Below, piece by piece: positions 37,141 to 46,785 of a DNA stretch of 64,000 bases. The stretch's first letter is position 1. The number at the start of each line of letters is the position of its first letter. Position numbers and translations under genes: made by a program. Source of the DNA: Cereibacter azotoformans (GTDB lineage: Bacteria > Pseudomonadota > Alphaproteobacteria > Rhodobacterales > Rhodobacteraceae); contig JAGFXX010000001.1 of NCBI GenBank assembly GCA_017599285.1, forward strand, positions 3,004,501 through 3,068,500, in the 5' to 3' direction. The notes under the pieces are model-generated. The model did not search any database. It worked only from the letters and a program-made list of their open reading frames with translations, and had not been told where the DNA came from.

Positions 37141-37170
37141 GCGCGCCATTTCAACGGCTTGCGGGAGACA

Positions 37171-37246
37171 TGGTGACCCCGGCAGGACTTGAACCTGCAA
37201 CCTATCCCTTAGGAGGGGATCGCTCTATCCGTTGAGCTACGGGGCC
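37171..37246 (-). tRNA. tRNA-Arg(CCU)
   Basis: 76 bases including an encoded CCA. Acceptor GGCCCCG pairs with CGGGGTC (one G-U), anticodon stem ATCCC/GGGAT around the loop CTCCTAA, giving anticodon CCU, and T-arm GCAGG TTCAAGT CCTGC. D-arm AGCTCAACGGATAGAGC is standard. The gene is intact and its 3' end faces the prophage integrase, as expected of an integration target. Confidence 0.95.
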
Positions 37247-37439
37247 GGCTGCCACTCGGGCTCGACCTTAATGGAGCCATTCGCAGCCCGTTGCAAGCCA
37301 CGAGGGCGCAGGAGAGGGGAGACTGTGGGGAGGGAGAGCTGGGGGAGTGACTCTTGGCCCACCACTCCCCCATGGGTCCGTCGCGTCCGTCTTGGAGAGC
37401 TTGCACGACGCTCAGGATCAACCGGGCCGATGTTCTCGG

Positions 37440-37454
37440 CCGTTAACGCTAACA
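37440..37454. promoter_or_regulatory. LacI-family operator-like site 1
   Basis: CGTTAACGCTAACAT: near-palindromic GTTAaCGcTAAC around a central CG, the form of LacI/GntR-family operators (TGTTAGCGCTAACA). 81 bases upstream of the regulator gene. Confidence 0.5.
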
Positions 37455-37486
37455 TGCCACAGGAAGAGCCCTTGGACAAGCCCCCC

Positions 37487-37500
37487 TTTGGCGCTAACAA
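37487..37500. promoter_or_regulatory. LacI-family operator-like site 2
   Basis: TTGGCGCTAACAA: right half-site CGCTAACA identical to site 1, left half degenerate. 35 bases upstream of the regulator start, 48 bases from site 1. Confidence 0.4.
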
Positions 37501-37534
37501 GAAAAGGTAAGATCATTGCACGAGAGATGTTTCC

Positions 37535-38572
37535 GTGGCCAAAGAGCCGGCTTCCGCCCCGCAGCGGCGTCCCCTGACCTTGCGCGACGTCTCGGATGCC
37601 TCGGGGGTGTCCGAGATGACCGTCAGCCGGGTGCTGCGCAATCGTGGCGACGTGTCGGGCGCCACGCGCGAGCGGGTGCTCGCCGCCGCGCGCGAGCTGG
37701 GATATGTGCCCAACCGCATTGCCGGCGCCCTGGCCAGCCAGCGGGTGAATCTCGTGGCGGTCATCATCCCGTCGCTGTCCAACATGGTCTTCCCCGAGGT
37801 GCTGACCGGCGTGTCGGAGGTGCTCGAGGATACCGGGCTCCAGCCGGTCGTGGGGGTCACCAACTACTCGCCCGAGCGTGAGGAGAAGGTCCTCTACGAG
37901 ATGCTCTCGTGGCGGCCTTCGGGCATCATCATCGCCGGGCTCGAGCGGAGCCCCGCCGCGCGGGCGATGCTCGAGAATGCGGGCATCCCGATCGTCGAGA
38001 TCATGGATGTGGACGGAACACCGGTGGACAATGCGGTGGGCATTTCGCACCGCCGCGCCGGCCGGCACATTGCCGAGGCGATCATTGCGGCCGGATACCG
38101 GCGGATCGGCTTCCTCGGAACGATGATGCCGCATGATCACCGGGCCCGGAAGCGGCTCGAGGGCTTCGAGGAGGCGCTGGCCGCCGCCGGACTGCATGTC
38201 GAAGACCGCGAGTTCTACTCGGGCGGGTCGGCCCTGCTCAAGGGGCGCGAGATGACCGAAGCCATTCTCGCACGCTCGCCGGATCTCGATTTCCTCTATT
38301 ACTCCAATGACATGATCGGGGCCGGTGGGCTCTTGTGGTGCCTGCACCACGGCATCGATGTGCCGGCAAAGGTTGGGCTCGCCGGCTTCAACGGGGTGGA
38401 ACTGGTGCAGGGCCTGCCTTGCCACCTGGCGACCATGGATGCCTGCCGGCTCGAGATCGGGCGCAAGGCCGCGGAGATCGTGGCGGGCAAGCGCCTGGAT
38501 GGCGTCACCTCGGGGCTCGTGATCGAACTCGAGCCCAAGCTCGAGCCCGGGGACACGATCCGCAGGGTCTGA
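37535..38572 (+). CDS. LacI family transcriptional regulator (GntR-like)
   Basis: 345 residues starting at GTG (MAKEPASAPQRRPLTLRDVS). Helix-turn-helix and hinge at 15-70: DVSDASGVSEMTVSRVLRNR then LGYVPNRIAGALASQR. The periplasmic-binding-protein-like effector domain follows (VAVIIPSLSNMVFPEVLTGV, YYSNDMIGAGGLLWC). Best resemblance is to GntR-type gluconate regulators, but the ligand cannot be stated. Two operator-like sites upstream suggest autoregulation. No sugar genes are adjacent: its other neighbours are the tRNA and a convergent DUF3429 gene. Confidence 0.85.
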   Translation: MAKEPASAPQRRPLTLRDVSDASGVSEMTVSRVLRNRGDVSGATRERVLAAARELGYVPNRIAGALASQRVNLVAVIIPSLSNMVFPEVLTGVSEVLEDTGLQPVVGVTNYSPEREEKVLYEMLSWRPSGIIIAGLERSPAARAMLENAGIPIVEIMDVDGTPVDNAVGISHRRAGRHIAEAIIAAGYRRIGFLGTMMPHDHRARKRLEGFEEALAAAGLHVEDREFYSGGSALLKGREMTEAILARSPDLDFLYYSNDMIGAGGLLWCLHHGIDVPAKVGLAGFNGVELVQGLPCHLATMDACRLEIGRKAAEIVAGKRLDGVTSGLVIELEPKLEPGDTIRRV

Positions 38573-38578
38573 CGCGGG

Positions 38579-39031
38579 TCAGGTGAGGATCGTCACCGAA
38601 AGGCAGGCCAGCACGACGGCTGTCAGCGGGATGCGCAGCCGCATCCACCACTCGGGTGCGAGGCCGTGGCTCCAGAAGTTCCAGTCGAGAGCGAGGAGAC
38701 CCGCGAACCCGGTCGCGAGATAGATCGCCGAGGAGGTCGGCCCGCCGCCCACGAAAAAGAAGGCCCAGAGCGCGGGAATCACCGACAGCGCGTAGCCGGT
38801 GAAGGCTTCGCGCCCGCTCGTCCTCGTGGCAAAGCCCCAGAGCACGCCCGACATGAACGACAGGATCACCGTTCCGTAAGCGAGGCCCGCATAGGGCCCC
38901 ACGAATCGCGGACCGAGGGTTCGGGCGCCCCAGTCGGCCAGATCGGGCTGGAGTTCGGTGGCGGCGCTCCAGACAAAGGGGATGAGCCCGGCCAGTCCGA
39001 GGAGCAGGGCCGAGCGGGGGACGCGCGTCAT
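38579..39031 (-). CDS. DUF3429 inner-membrane protein
   Basis: 150 residues with four to five membrane helices: SALLLGLAGLIPFVWSA, GTVILSFMSGVLWGFAT, GYALSVIPALWAFFF and the C-terminal PLTAVVLACLSVTILT. The FMSGVLWGF and LDWNFW motifs are family hallmarks; function unknown. A GTG 21 bases upstream overlaps the ispH stop and is an alternative start; ATG 39031 has a GGCGGGAACGG before it. Likely co-transcribed with ispH. Confidence 0.8.
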   Translation of the reverse strand: MTRVPRSALLLGLAGLIPFVWSAATELQPDLADWGARTLGPRFVGPYAGLAYGTVILSFMSGVLWGFATRTSGREAFTGYALSVIPALWAFFFVGGGPTSSAIYLATGFAGLLALDWNFWSHGLAPEWWMRLRIPLTAVVLACLSVTILT

Positions 39032-39048
39032 CCGTTCCCGCCCCCGGC

Positions 39049-40008
39049 TCACGGAGTTTCGGCGGCTTCGCGCAGGATGCGCGGCACCTTGAACTCGACC
39101 CGCTCCTTCACGGTCTCGACCAGCTCGACCGTCGTGTCGAACCGCTCGCGGAAGGCCGCGATCACCTCGTCCACCAGCACTTCGGGCGCCGAGGCGCCTG
39201 CGGCAACCCCCACGGCCGTCACCCCCTGAAGCGAGTCCCAGTCGATCTCGGTCGCCCGCTGCACGAGCTGCGCCACGCGGCAGCCGGCCGCGCGCCCGAC
39301 CTCGACCAGACGCCGGGAGTTCGACGAGTTCGGCGCGCCAATCACGAGGAGGGCCTCGATCCGGTCCGAAAGCGCCTTGACCGCTCCCTGACGGTTGGTG
39401 GTCGCGTAGCAGATGTCTTCCTTGCGCGGGATGTTGATGGCCGGGAAACGCTCGCGCAGCGCCGCCACGATCGCCGCCGTGTCGTCGATCGACAGCGTCG
39501 TCTGGGTGATGTAGGCCAACCGCCCGGGGTCGCGCACCTCTAGCCCCGCCACATCCTCGACCGTCTCGACCAGCAGCACCTCGCCTTCGGGAAGCTGGCC
39601 CATCGTCCCGATCGTCTCGGGGTGGCCGGCGTGCCCGATCATGATCATCTGCAGGCCGTTCTCATGGTGGCGCTCGGCCTCGAGATGGACCTTGCTGACC
39701 AGCGGGCAGGTGGCGTCGACATAGACCATGTTGCGCCGCTCGGCCTCGGCCGGGACCGACTTGGGCACACCATGCGCCGAGAAGATCACCGGGCGGTCCG
39801 TCGGCGCCTCGTCGAGCTCCTCGACGAAGACGGCGCCCATGTCGCGCAGCCGATCCACGACGAACTTGTTGTGGACGATCTCATGGCGGACATAGACCGG
39901 CGCCCCCCATTTCTCGAGCGCCATCTCGACAATCTTGATCGCGCGATCCACGCCCGCGCAGAAGCCGCGCGGCGCGGCCAGATAGAGGGTGAGGGGGGGC
40001 TTGGTCAT
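39049..40008 (-). CDS. ispH: 4-hydroxy-3-methylbut-2-enyl diphosphate reductase
   Basis: 319 residues, the last enzyme of the MEP isoprenoid pathway, producing IPP and DMAPP for carotenoids, bacteriochlorophyll tail and quinones. The 4Fe-4S ligands are Cys17 (RGFCAGV), Cys101 (DATCPLV) and Cys200 ([11 protein letters not shown]); the catalytic Glu131 lies in GHAGHPET. Length and motif order are canonical. Confidence 0.96.
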   Translation of the reverse strand: MTKPPLTLYLAAPRGFCAGVDRAIKIVEMALEKWGAPVYVRHEIVHNKFVVDRLRDMGAVFVEELDEAPTDRPVIFSAHGVPKSVPAEAERRNMVYVDATCPLVSKVHLEAERHHENGLQMIMIGHAGHPETIGTMGQLPEGEVLLVETVEDVAGLEVRDPGRLAYITQTTLSIDDTAAIVAALRERFPAINIPRKEDICYATTNRQGAVKALSDRIEALLVIGAPNSSNSRRLVEVGRAAGCRVAQLVQRATEIDWDSLQGVTAVGVAAGASAPEVLVDEVIAAFRERFDTTVELVETVKERVEFKVPRILREAAETP

Positions 40009-40136
40009 GGCCGGCTCTCTTCGTCCTGTGCAGCCCAGACCTAGTCCGATCGGGCGCTCAGGTCCAGCCCCGGCCGGGTGGCCGCCTCAGGATGCCGCAT
40101 GGACCGGCCGGCGCGCCGCCCGCGCGCGCCGACAGG

Positions 40137-40709
40137 TCACTTGGCTTCGACGGCGATCTCTTCACGCTCTATCCGCGGCTCTCGCGGGGGGCGGCCGATC
40201 ACCTCGCGCAGCTCGTCCAGTTCGATGAAATTGTCGGCCTGACGGCGCAACTCGTCGGCGATCATCGGCGGCTGACTGCGGATGGTCGAGACCACCGAAA
40301 CGCGCACGCCCTGCCGCTGCAGGCTCTCGACCAGCGGCCGGAAATCGCCGTCGCCCGAGAAGAGCACGATGTGGTCCACGCGCGGCGCGAGTTCCATGGC
40401 ATCGACCGTAAGCTCGATGTCCATGTTGCCCTTGACCTTGCGTCGCCCCTGGCTGTCCGTGTATTCCTTGGCCGGTTTCGTCACCATGGTGAAGCCGTTG
40501 TAGTGCAGCCAGTCCACCAGCGGCCGGATGGGCGAGTAATCGTCGTTCTCGAGAAGTGCGGTGTAGTAGAATGCCCGCAGCAGCTTGCCGCGGCGCATGA
40601 ACTCCTGGCGCAGCAGCTTGTAATCTATGTCGAAACCCAGCGCCTTGGCGGCGGCATAGAGGTTCGAACCGTCGATGAACAGCGCCAGCCGTTCGTCCTT
40701 GTAGAACAT
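40137..40709 (-). CDS. NYN (LabA/DUF88) domain protein, putative RNase
   Basis: 190 residues. PIN-like NYN nuclease domain with acidic metal ligands: Asp13 in LFIDGSNLY, Asp in [14 protein letters not shown] and the FSGDGDF pair, followed by [12 protein letters not shown]. The C-terminal ~40 residues are a charged tail. The LabA/DUF88 group is thought to cleave RNA; no tested role here. Start MFYKDERL has AAGGATA upstream. Divergent from folK across an AT-richer gap. Confidence 0.85.
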   Translation of the reverse strand: MFYKDERLALFIDGSNLYAAAKALGFDIDYKLLRQEFMRRGKLLRAFYYTALLENDDYSPIRPLVDWLHYNGFTMVTKPAKEYTDSQGRRKVKGNMDIELTVDAMELAPRVDHIVLFSGDGDFRPLVESLQRQGVRVSVVSTIRSQPPMIADELRRQADNFIELDELREVIGRPPREPRIEREEIAVEAK

Positions 40710-40851
40710 TATCCTTGTCCCCTGCGAGAACCCTTGCCCCGGTCAATCTGCTGTCTTCGAGAATAGATTTCGGCTAGCAAAAATCGACAAGGGGTCGGAT
40801 ATCAGTGTAATACATCTACCGGCAAGCGGGCCTCATCAGAAACTTATACCA

Positions 40852-41436
40852 TTGGACAGGCCACCTGGAAAGCAAGCTCTGGTTGCACTCGGCTCAAACA
40901 TGCCGTTTGCGGGAAGGTTCCCCGAGGGAACCGTTCGCGATGCGATTGCTGCGGTCGCAAAGGCGTTTGGTGCCAATTTTCAAGCCAGCAGACTCTATCT
41001 TACCCCTTTTTTTCCTGCAGGTGACGCACCGGATTTTGTCAATGCGGCCATGACACTGCACCTATCGGATGAAGTGGGTCCAGAGGCGGTTCTGCGCCGC
41101 CTGCATGAGGTTGAGGCGGATTTCGGCCGATCGCGGTCGAGGCGGTGGGCGAGCCGCACCCTCGACCTCGATCTGATCGCGCTGGGTGATTCGGTCTGGC
41201 CCGACGCCGACACGCAGGGGCTGTGGAGAAACCTGCCCCCTGAAGACCAGGCCCGGCGGGTGCCCGATGGCCTGATCCTCCCCCATCCCCGGCTTCAGGA
41301 TCGCGCCTTCGTCCTCGTGCCGCTCGCCGATGTGGCGCCGGAATGGCGTCATCCGCTGCTGGGCCGCACCGTCCTCGAGATGCTGGCGGCGCTTCCCGCG
41401 GCCGAGCGGGCGGCGGTGGTGCCGCTCGAGGCCTGA
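40852..41436 (+). CDS. folK: 6-hydroxymethyl-7,8-dihydropterin pyrophosphokinase
   Basis: 194 residues, transferring pyrophosphate from ATP in folate synthesis. Family motifs are LVALGSNM at the N-terminus, FVNAAMTL, then [17 protein letters not shown] and the [21 protein letters not shown] end. The only in-frame start before LVALGSN is a TTG at 40852, without a good ribosome-binding site. The first ~75 codons use AT-ending codons (TTT, CTT, GCA, AAT) quite unlike the rest of the gene and the neighbours. Confidence 0.9.
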   Translation: MDRPPGKQALVALGSNMPFAGRFPEGTVRDAIAAVAKAFGANFQASRLYLTPFFPAGDAPDFVNAAMTLHLSDEVGPEAVLRRLHEVEADFGRSRSRRWASRTLDLDLIALGDSVWPDADTQGLWRNLPPEDQARRVPDGLILPHPRLQDRAFVLVPLADVAPEWRHPLLGRTVLEMLAALPAAERAAVVPLEA

Positions 41437-41519
41437 GGAGCGGGAATCCGCCCTTGTCAAGAGGCCGGGCGACCGTTACATAGGCCGCTCCATGCCCCCT
41501 GTCCGAAACGGAGACTCCC

Positions 41520-41873
41520 ATGGCCCGCGTGACGGTTGAAGACTGCGTTGACAAGGTCCCGAACCGGTTCGAACTGGTGATGCTGGCCGCCCATCGCGCA
41601 CGCGAGATCGCCTCGGGTTCGGCCCTGACGATCGACCGCGACAACGACAAGAACCCGGTCGTGGCCCTGCGCGAGATCGCGGAGGAAACCCAGAGCGCCG
41701 AGTCGCTGCGCGAGCGGATGATCGAAAGCCACCAGACCCAGATCGAGGTGGACGAACCGGAAGAGGATCAGATGGCGCTGCTCATGGGCAGCGAGGTCGA
41801 TCGCCCGGTGCAGGACGACATGTCCGAGGAAAAGCTGCTGCGCGCCCTGATGGAAGCGCAGGGGCAGAACTGA
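41520..41873 (+). CDS. rpoZ: RNA polymerase omega subunit
   Basis: 117 residues: [20 protein letters not shown] and [13 protein letters not shown] are the canonical omega start; [16 protein letters not shown] follows. The acidic C-terminal extension is typical of alphaproteobacteria. Omega aids core assembly and ppGpp binding, and it lies directly ahead of the Rsh (p)ppGpp enzyme, 30 bases away, as in most proteobacteria. Confidence 0.96.
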   Translation: MARVTVEDCVDKVPNRFELVMLAAHRAREIASGSALTIDRDNDKNPVVALREIAEETQSAESLRERMIESHQTQIEVDEPEEDQMALLMGSEVDRPVQDDMSEEKLLRALMEAQGQN

Positions 41874-41903
41874 TTACGTGGTGAATCTGTTGCGGCCGGG
41901 GCC

Positions 41904-44021
41904 ATGATCGACGTCGAAGACCTGATCGCCCTGGTCCGCAATTACAACCCGCGCACCAATGCCGACCTCATTCGCCGGGCCTATGCCTATGGCCGGCAGA
42001 TGCACGAGGGCCAGTTCCGCCACTCGGGCGAGCCCTATTTCACCCATCCCGTCGCCGTCGCCGCCATTCTGACCGAGCAGCGGCTGGATGATGCGACGAT
42101 CGTGACCGCGCTGCTGCACGACACGATCGAGGACACCAAGTCCACCTACACGGAGGTTGCGCGTCTTTTCGGCGAGGACATCGCCGAACTGGTGAACGGC
42201 GTGACCAAGCTCACCAATCTCGAACTGTCCTCGGCGCAGTCGAAGCAGGCCGAGAACTTCCGCAAGCTGTTCATGGCGATGTCCAAGGACCTGCGGGTGA
42301 TCCTCGTCAAGCTTGCCGACCGTCTGCACAACATGCGCACGATCAAGTCGATGCGCCCCGAGAAGCAGGCCCAGAAGGCGCGCGAGACGATGGAGATCTT
42401 CGCCCCTCTCGCTGGCCGCATGGGCATGCAGTGGATGCGCGAGGAGTTGGAAGACCTCGCCTTCCGCGTGCTGAACCCCGAGGCGCGCAACTCGATCATC
42501 CGCCGCTTCATCACGCTGCAGCGCGAGACGGGCGACGTGGTCCACAAGATCACCGCCGACATCCGGCTGGAGCTGGAAAAGGCCCAGATCGAGGCCGACG
42601 TCTATGGCCGCGCCAAGAAGCCCTATTCGATCTGGCGCAAGATGCAGGAGAAGGACCTCGCCTTCTCGCGGCTGTCGGACATCTACGGCTTCCGCGTGAT
42701 CTGCAAGGACGTGGCCGACTGTTACCGCATCCTCGGCGTGATCCACCAGCGGTGGCGCGCGGTGCCGGGGCGGTTCAAGGACTATGTGAGCCAGCCGAAG
42801 TCGAACGGCTACCGCTCGATCCACACGACGGTCTCGGGGCGCGACGGCAAGCGGGTCGAGGTGCAGATCCGCACCCGCCAGATGCACGAGGTGGCCGAGG
42901 CGGGCGTCGCGGCGCACTGGAGCTACCGCGAGGGTGTGCGGGTCCACAACCCCTTCGCCGTCGATCCCGCCAAGTGGATCGCGAGCCTGACGGAACGGCT
43001 CGACGAGGACGACCACGACGAGTTCATGGAGAACGTGAAGCTCGAGATGTACACCGACCAGGTGTTCTGCTTCACGCCCAAGGGCGACGTGATCCAGCTG
43101 CCTCGGGGGGCGACGCCGCTGGATTTTGCCTATGCCATCCATACAAGGATCGGCCATTCCACGGTCTCGGCCAAGATCGACGGCATCCGCGTGCCGCTCT
43201 GGACGCGGCTGAAGAACGGCCAGTCCGTCGAGATCATCACCGCCGAGGGCCAGCGTCCGCAGGCCTCCTGGATCGACATCGCCACGACGGGCCGGGCCAA
43301 GGCCGCGATCCGCCGCAGCCTGCGCGAGGAAGACCGGGGCCGCTTCGTCAAGCTGGGGCAGGAGCTGGCCCGCGCGGCCTTCGATCATGTGGGCCGCAAG
43401 GCGACCGACAAGGCGCTCAGGACCGCGGCCAAGATGCTCGGACTGCCGGACGAGACCGAGCTTCTGGCGCAGCTCGGTTCGGCCGAGCTGACGGCGCGCA
43501 AGGTGGTCGAGACCCTCTATCCCGAACTCGCGCGCTCGAGCGGCCCCGAGGTGGATGTGCGGCGGCCCGTCGTGGGCCTGTCCGACGACCAGCAGTTCCG
43601 TCGGGCGAAATGCTGTCAGCCGGTGCCCGGCGAGCGGATCGTGGGCATCACCTACCGCGGGCAGGGCGTGGTCATCCATGCCATCGACTGCCCCGCGCTG
43701 GAGGAGTTCGAAGAGCAACCGTCGCGCTGGATCGACCTGCACTGGCACACCGGCCGCCATGCGGCGGTGCATACCGTGACGCTCGATCTGACCATATCCA
43801 ACGACGCGGGCGTGCTTGGCCGGATCTGCACCTTGATCGGCGAGCAGAAGGCCAATATCTCCGACCTGAGGTTCACGGATCGCAAGCCCGACTTCTACCG
43901 TCTTCTGGTTGATGTGGATCTGCGCGACGTCGAGCATCTGCATACGCTGATGACGGCTCTCGAGGCCGAAACGGACGTGGCGCAGATCACGAGGCACCGC
44001 GATCTGAGCAGGAAACCCTGA
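41904..44021 (+). CDS. rsh: Bifunctional (p)ppGpp synthetase/hydrolase (RelA/SpoT homologue)
   Basis: 705 residues. HD hydrolase domain at about 40-160 (HPVAVAAILTEQRLDD, then LLHDTIEDT and KLADRLHNMRTI, all metal ligands present), synthetase domain about 235-345 (FSRLSDIYGFRVICKDVADC, SIHTTVSGRDGKRVEVQIRT), TGS domain near 395 (VFCFTPKGDVIQLPRGATP) and a C-terminal ACT domain. Both activities should be intact, giving the single long Rsh typical of alphaproteobacteria and control of the stringent response. Confidence 0.95.
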   Translation: MIDVEDLIALVRNYNPRTNADLIRRAYAYGRQMHEGQFRHSGEPYFTHPVAVAAILTEQRLDDATIVTALLHDTIEDTKSTYTEVARLFGEDIAELVNGVTKLTNLELSSAQSKQAENFRKLFMAMSKDLRVILVKLADRLHNMRTIKSMRPEKQAQKARETMEIFAPLAGRMGMQWMREELEDLAFRVLNPEARNSIIRRFITLQRETGDVVHKITADIRLELEKAQIEADVYGRAKKPYSIWRKMQEKDLAFSRLSDIYGFRVICKDVADCYRILGVIHQRWRAVPGRFKDYVSQPKSNGYRSIHTTVSGRDGKRVEVQIRTRQMHEVAEAGVAAHWSYREGVRVHNPFAVDPAKWIASLTERLDEDDHDEFMENVKLEMYTDQVFCFTPKGDVIQLPRGATPLDFAYAIHTRIGHSTVSAKIDGIRVPLWTRLKNGQSVEIITAEGQRPQASWIDIATTGRAKAAIRRSLREEDRGRFVKLGQELARAAFDHVGRKATDKALRTAAKMLGLPDETELLAQLGSAELTARKVVETLYPELARSSGPEVDVRRPVVGLSDDQQFRRAKCCQPVPGERIVGITYRGQGVVIHAIDCPALEEFEEQPSRWIDLHWHTGRHAAVHTVTLDLTISNDAGVLGRICTLIGEQKANISDLRFTDRKPDFYRLLVDVDLRDVEHLHTLMTALEAETDVAQITRHRDLSRKP

Positions 44022-44039
44022 CCGGGGACGAGGCACGTT

Positions 44040-44696
44040 TTGGTCTTCAAGCGACGCACTCCACGCACATGGCGGCAGCTTGCGCAGGAGGCCGTCTGGC
44101 CCCGCGGCGGCTGGTCGCGCGCCGCGCAATATGTCAAGCACCGTCTGACGCGCCTGCCCGACGAGCCGCATCGCATCGCGCGCGGCGTCTTCGCCGGGGT
44201 CTTCATCTCGTTCACGCCGCTCTTCGGCTTTCACTTCGTCGGAGCGGCGCTGCTCGCGTGGATCCTGCGCGGCAATATTCTCGCGGCCCTGCTGGCGACC
44301 TTCGTCGGCAACCCGGTCACCATGCCGCTGATCGCCTTCGGTTCGGTCGAGATCGGCCACTGGATGCTTGGCATCGACGCGCCGCTGACGATGGTTAACA
44401 TCTTCAAGGCCTTTTCGGACGCCGGGACAGAACTGTGGGCGAACTTCCTGGCCATCTTCACCGAAGATGTGGCGCATTGGCGCAACCTCGCGCGGTTCTT
44501 TGAGACGATCTATCTTCCCTATCTCGTCGGCGGGATCCTTCCGGGGCTCGTCACGGGCTTCGGCTTCTACTATCTCACCATCCCCGTGATCCGCGCCTAC
44601 CAGAAGCTGCGTTCCATGAAGGCCGAGGCCCGCCGGGCCCGCCTGCGCCGCCGTGGCCTCTCGGAGGCAGATGACGGCGAGGCCGGAAGCCAATAG
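44040..44696 (+). CDS. DUF2062 membrane protein
   Basis: 218 residues starting at a TTG (MVFKRRTPRTWRQL), 18 bases after rsh. The DUF2062 core includes IARGVFAGVFISFTPLFGFH, LATFVGNPVTMPLIAF and a final IPVIRAYQKLR. Two to three membrane helices; function unknown. Part of the rpoZ-rsh run; a GACGAGG precedes the start. Confidence 0.85.
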   Translation: MVFKRRTPRTWRQLAQEAVWPRGGWSRAAQYVKHRLTRLPDEPHRIARGVFAGVFISFTPLFGFHFVGAALLAWILRGNILAALLATFVGNPVTMPLIAFGSVEIGHWMLGIDAPLTMVNIFKAFSDAGTELWANFLAIFTEDVAHWRNLARFFETIYLPYLVGGILPGLVTGFGFYYLTIPVIRAYQKLRSMKAEARRARLRRRGLSEADDGEAGSQ

Positions 44697-44732
44697 GATG
44701 GGCAGGACAATCTGGCAACGGGCGGATGAGGA

Positions 44733-45491
44733 ATGAGAGCTTTGGGTCGGCTGCGGCTTGGCGTGAACATCGACCATGTGGCGACGGTGCGCAACGCGCG
44801 CGGGACCGCCTATCCTGATCCGCTGCGCGCGGCGCTGCTGGCCGAGGCTGCCGGGGCGGACGGAATCACCGCGCACCTGCGCGAGGATCGCCGCCACATC
44901 CGCGACGAGGACATCACCGCGCTCATGCAGGGGCTGCGCGTGCCGCTGAACCTCGAGATGGCCACCACACCCGAGATGCAGGCGATCGCGCTGCGCCACA
45001 AGCCGCACGCGGTCTGCCTCGTGCCCGAGCGGCGCGAGGAACGCACGACCGAGGGCGGGATCGACGTGGCCGGCGACATCCCCCGCCTGACCGATTTCGT
45101 GGCGCCCCTGCGCGAGGCGGGCTGCCGCGTCTCGATGTTCATCGGCCATGACGTGCGCCAGATCGAGGCCTCGGCCGGGATCGGCGCCGCGGTGGTGGAA
45201 CTGCACACCGGCCATTACTGCGATCTCATGGCCGAGGGGCGCAGCGCCGAAGCCGCCCGCGAGCTCGAGGCCCTGCGCGAAGGGGCGGCGCTGGCTCATT
45301 CGCTGGGTCTCGAGGTCCATGCCGGCCACGGGATCAGCTACGACACGGTGGCCGAGATCGCGGCCTTCCCGCAGGTGATGGAGCTGAACATCGGCCATTT
45401 CCTGATCGGTGAGGCGATTTTCCGCGGCCTCGGCAGCGCGATCGAGGGGATGCGGCGGCGAATGGACGCGGCACGCGAGGCGATGGCTTGA
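44733..45491 (+). CDS. pdxJ: Pyridoxine 5'-phosphate synthase
   Basis: 252 residues, TIM barrel that condenses 1-deoxyxylulose 5-phosphate with 3-amino-2-oxopropyl phosphate in vitamin B6 synthesis. [44 protein letters not shown] and [12 protein letters not shown] are the family motifs; catalytic Glu/His residues are all present. It sits directly before acpS as in most proteobacteria. Confidence 0.96.
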   Translation: MRALGRLRLGVNIDHVATVRNARGTAYPDPLRAALLAEAAGADGITAHLREDRRHIRDEDITALMQGLRVPLNLEMATTPEMQAIALRHKPHAVCLVPERREERTTEGGIDVAGDIPRLTDFVAPLREAGCRVSMFIGHDVRQIEASAGIGAAVVELHTGHYCDLMAEGRSAEAARELEALREGAALAHSLGLEVHAGHGISYDTVAEIAAFPQVMELNIGHFLIGEAIFRGLGSAIEGMRRRMDAAREAMA

Positions 45492-45513
45492 GCCTGCCGG
45501 AGCGAACTGCGGC

Positions 45514-45927
45514 ATGATCCTCGGCATCGGCACCGACCTCGCCAACATCGAGCGGGTGGAGAAGACGCTGGCCCGCTTCGGCGACAGGTTCCGCAACCGC
45601 GTCTTCACACCGCTCGAACAGGCCAGAGCCGAGCGGCGGGCGGATGTGGCGGGTACCTATGCCAAGCGGTGGGCGGCCAAGGAGGCCTGTTCCAAGGCGC
45701 TCGGCACGGGCCTGCGCATGGGCATTGCCTGGAAGGACATGAGCGTGGCGAACCTCGTTACCGGGCAGCCTGTCATGGAGCTGACCGGCTGGGCGGCCGA
45801 GCGGCTGGCCGCCATGACCCCTCCGGGGCACGAGGCGATCGTGCATGTCAGCCTTACGGACGATCATCCCTGGGCGCAGGCCTTCGTGGTGATCGAGGCC
45901 CGGCCGCTGGCAGCCCCGCCAGCTTGA
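45514..45927 (+). CDS. acpS: Holo-[acyl-carrier-protein] synthase
   Basis: 137 residues. The phosphopantetheinyl transferase motifs [15 protein letters not shown] (Mg-binding Asp8) and [16 protein letters not shown] (Glu in WAAKEA) are present. It attaches 4'-phosphopantetheine to apo-ACP. Start MILGIG is 22 bases after the pdxJ stop. Confidence 0.95.
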   Translation: MILGIGTDLANIERVEKTLARFGDRFRNRVFTPLEQARAERRADVAGTYAKRWAAKEACSKALGTGLRMGIAWKDMSVANLVTGQPVMELTGWAAERLAAMTPPGHEAIVHVSLTDDHPWAQAFVVIEARPLAAPPA

Positions 45928-45996
45928 CTCATCCCGCACCGGCGCGCATGAAGCGCCGGATTGGGCAGCCGGCCCGCAAACAGACAGGCAGAGACC

Positions 45997-46785
45997 ATGG
46001 CGAGCAAGGCGAAAACCGAAGGCGGCATCCTCGAGACGATCAAGACAGTCGTCTATGCGCTGCTGATCGCGGGCGTGTTCCGCACGCTCTTCTTCCAGCC
46101 CTTCTGGATCCCGTCGGGGTCGATGAAGGACACGCTGCTGATCGGCGACTTTCTCTTCGTCAACAAGATGGCCTATGGCTATTCGCAATATTCCTGCCCC
46201 TTCGGCCTCTGCCCCTTTTCGGGCCGCATCCTCTCGTCCGAGCCCGAGCGCGGCGATGTGGTGGTCTTCCGCCACCCGGTGAACGGCTCGGATTTCATCA
46301 AGCGGCTGATCGGCCTGCCGGGCGACACGGTGCAGATGAGGAACGGCGTTCTCTTCCTGAACGGTCAGGAAGTCCCGCAAGAGCCCGTCGGGACCTTCGA
46401 CGAGGTCTATGAGCAGCAGGGCCCGATGGGCAACCTGCCGCGCTGCGAGAACGGCCCCGTGGGCGAGGGCGGCATCTGCACCAAGAGCCGCTTCTCCGAG
46501 ACCCTGCCCGGCGGCCGCACCCATCATGTGCTGAACATCGACACCAACGGCTTCGGCGACAACACCGACGTCTTCACCGTGCCCGCCGGCCATTACTTCT
46601 TCATGGGCGACAACCGCGACAACAGCCAGGACAGCCGCTACGGCCAGGCGGTGGGTGGCGTGGGCTTCGTTCCGGCCGAGAACCTGATCGGCCGCGCGGA
46701 CCGGATCATGTTCTCTTCGGCCGGCCGCTCGATGCTCTATTTCTGGACCTGGCGGGCCGACCGCTTCTTCAAGGCGATCGAGTGA
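45997..46785 (+). CDS. lepB: Signal peptidase I
   Basis: 262 residues. One N-terminal membrane helix (about 15-35), catalytic Ser42 in PSGSMKDTL and Lys102 in [12 protein letters not shown], then [13 protein letters not shown] (box E). The periplasmic catalytic domain cleaves Sec/Tat signal peptides. ATG 45997 has AGAGACC upstream and is 69 bases after acpS. Its stop overlaps the rnc start. Confidence 0.95.
   Translation: MASKAKTEGGILETIKTVVYALLIAGVFRTLFFQPFWIPSGSMKDTLLIGDFLFVNKMAYGYSQYSCPFGLCPFSGRILSSEPERGDVVVFRHPVNGSDFIKRLIGLPGDTVQMRNGVLFLNGQEVPQEPVGTFDEVYEQQGPMGNLPRCENGPVGEGGICTKSRFSETLPGGRTHHVLNIDTNGFGDNTDVFTVPAGHYFFMGDNRDNSQDSRYGQAVGGVGFVPAENLIGRADRIMFSSAGRSMLYFWTWRADRFFKAIE

Larger units (their letters stand above)
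26290..37170. mobile_element. Decayed prophage next to tRNA-Arg(CCU)
   Basis: A block with, from the tRNA inward, an integrase remnant (plus strand), portal, S49 protease and capsid remnants (all minus strand, in normal head-module order) and at the far end three intact minus-strand genes of tail-fibre character. Two IS elements and an acetyltransferase cassette sit inside. Terminase, head-tail connector, tail-tube and lysis genes are missing, so it is defective. The left boundary is set between the BaiN-type gene and the GH16 gene; no att duplicate of the tRNA 3' end was found there. Confidence 0.75.

Noticed and set aside
26290..37170. Gene transfer agent cluster
   Set aside because: Portal, protease and capsid remnants could suggest it, but the genes are broken, next to an integrase and tRNA, and the compact GTA gene order is absent.
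41874..45608. A 1244-codon open frame on the minus strand opposite rpoZ-rsh-pdxJ-acpS
   Set aside because: Antisense shadow of strongly conserved plus-strand genes; His/Gly/Arg-rich translation without domains, typical of high-GC DNA.
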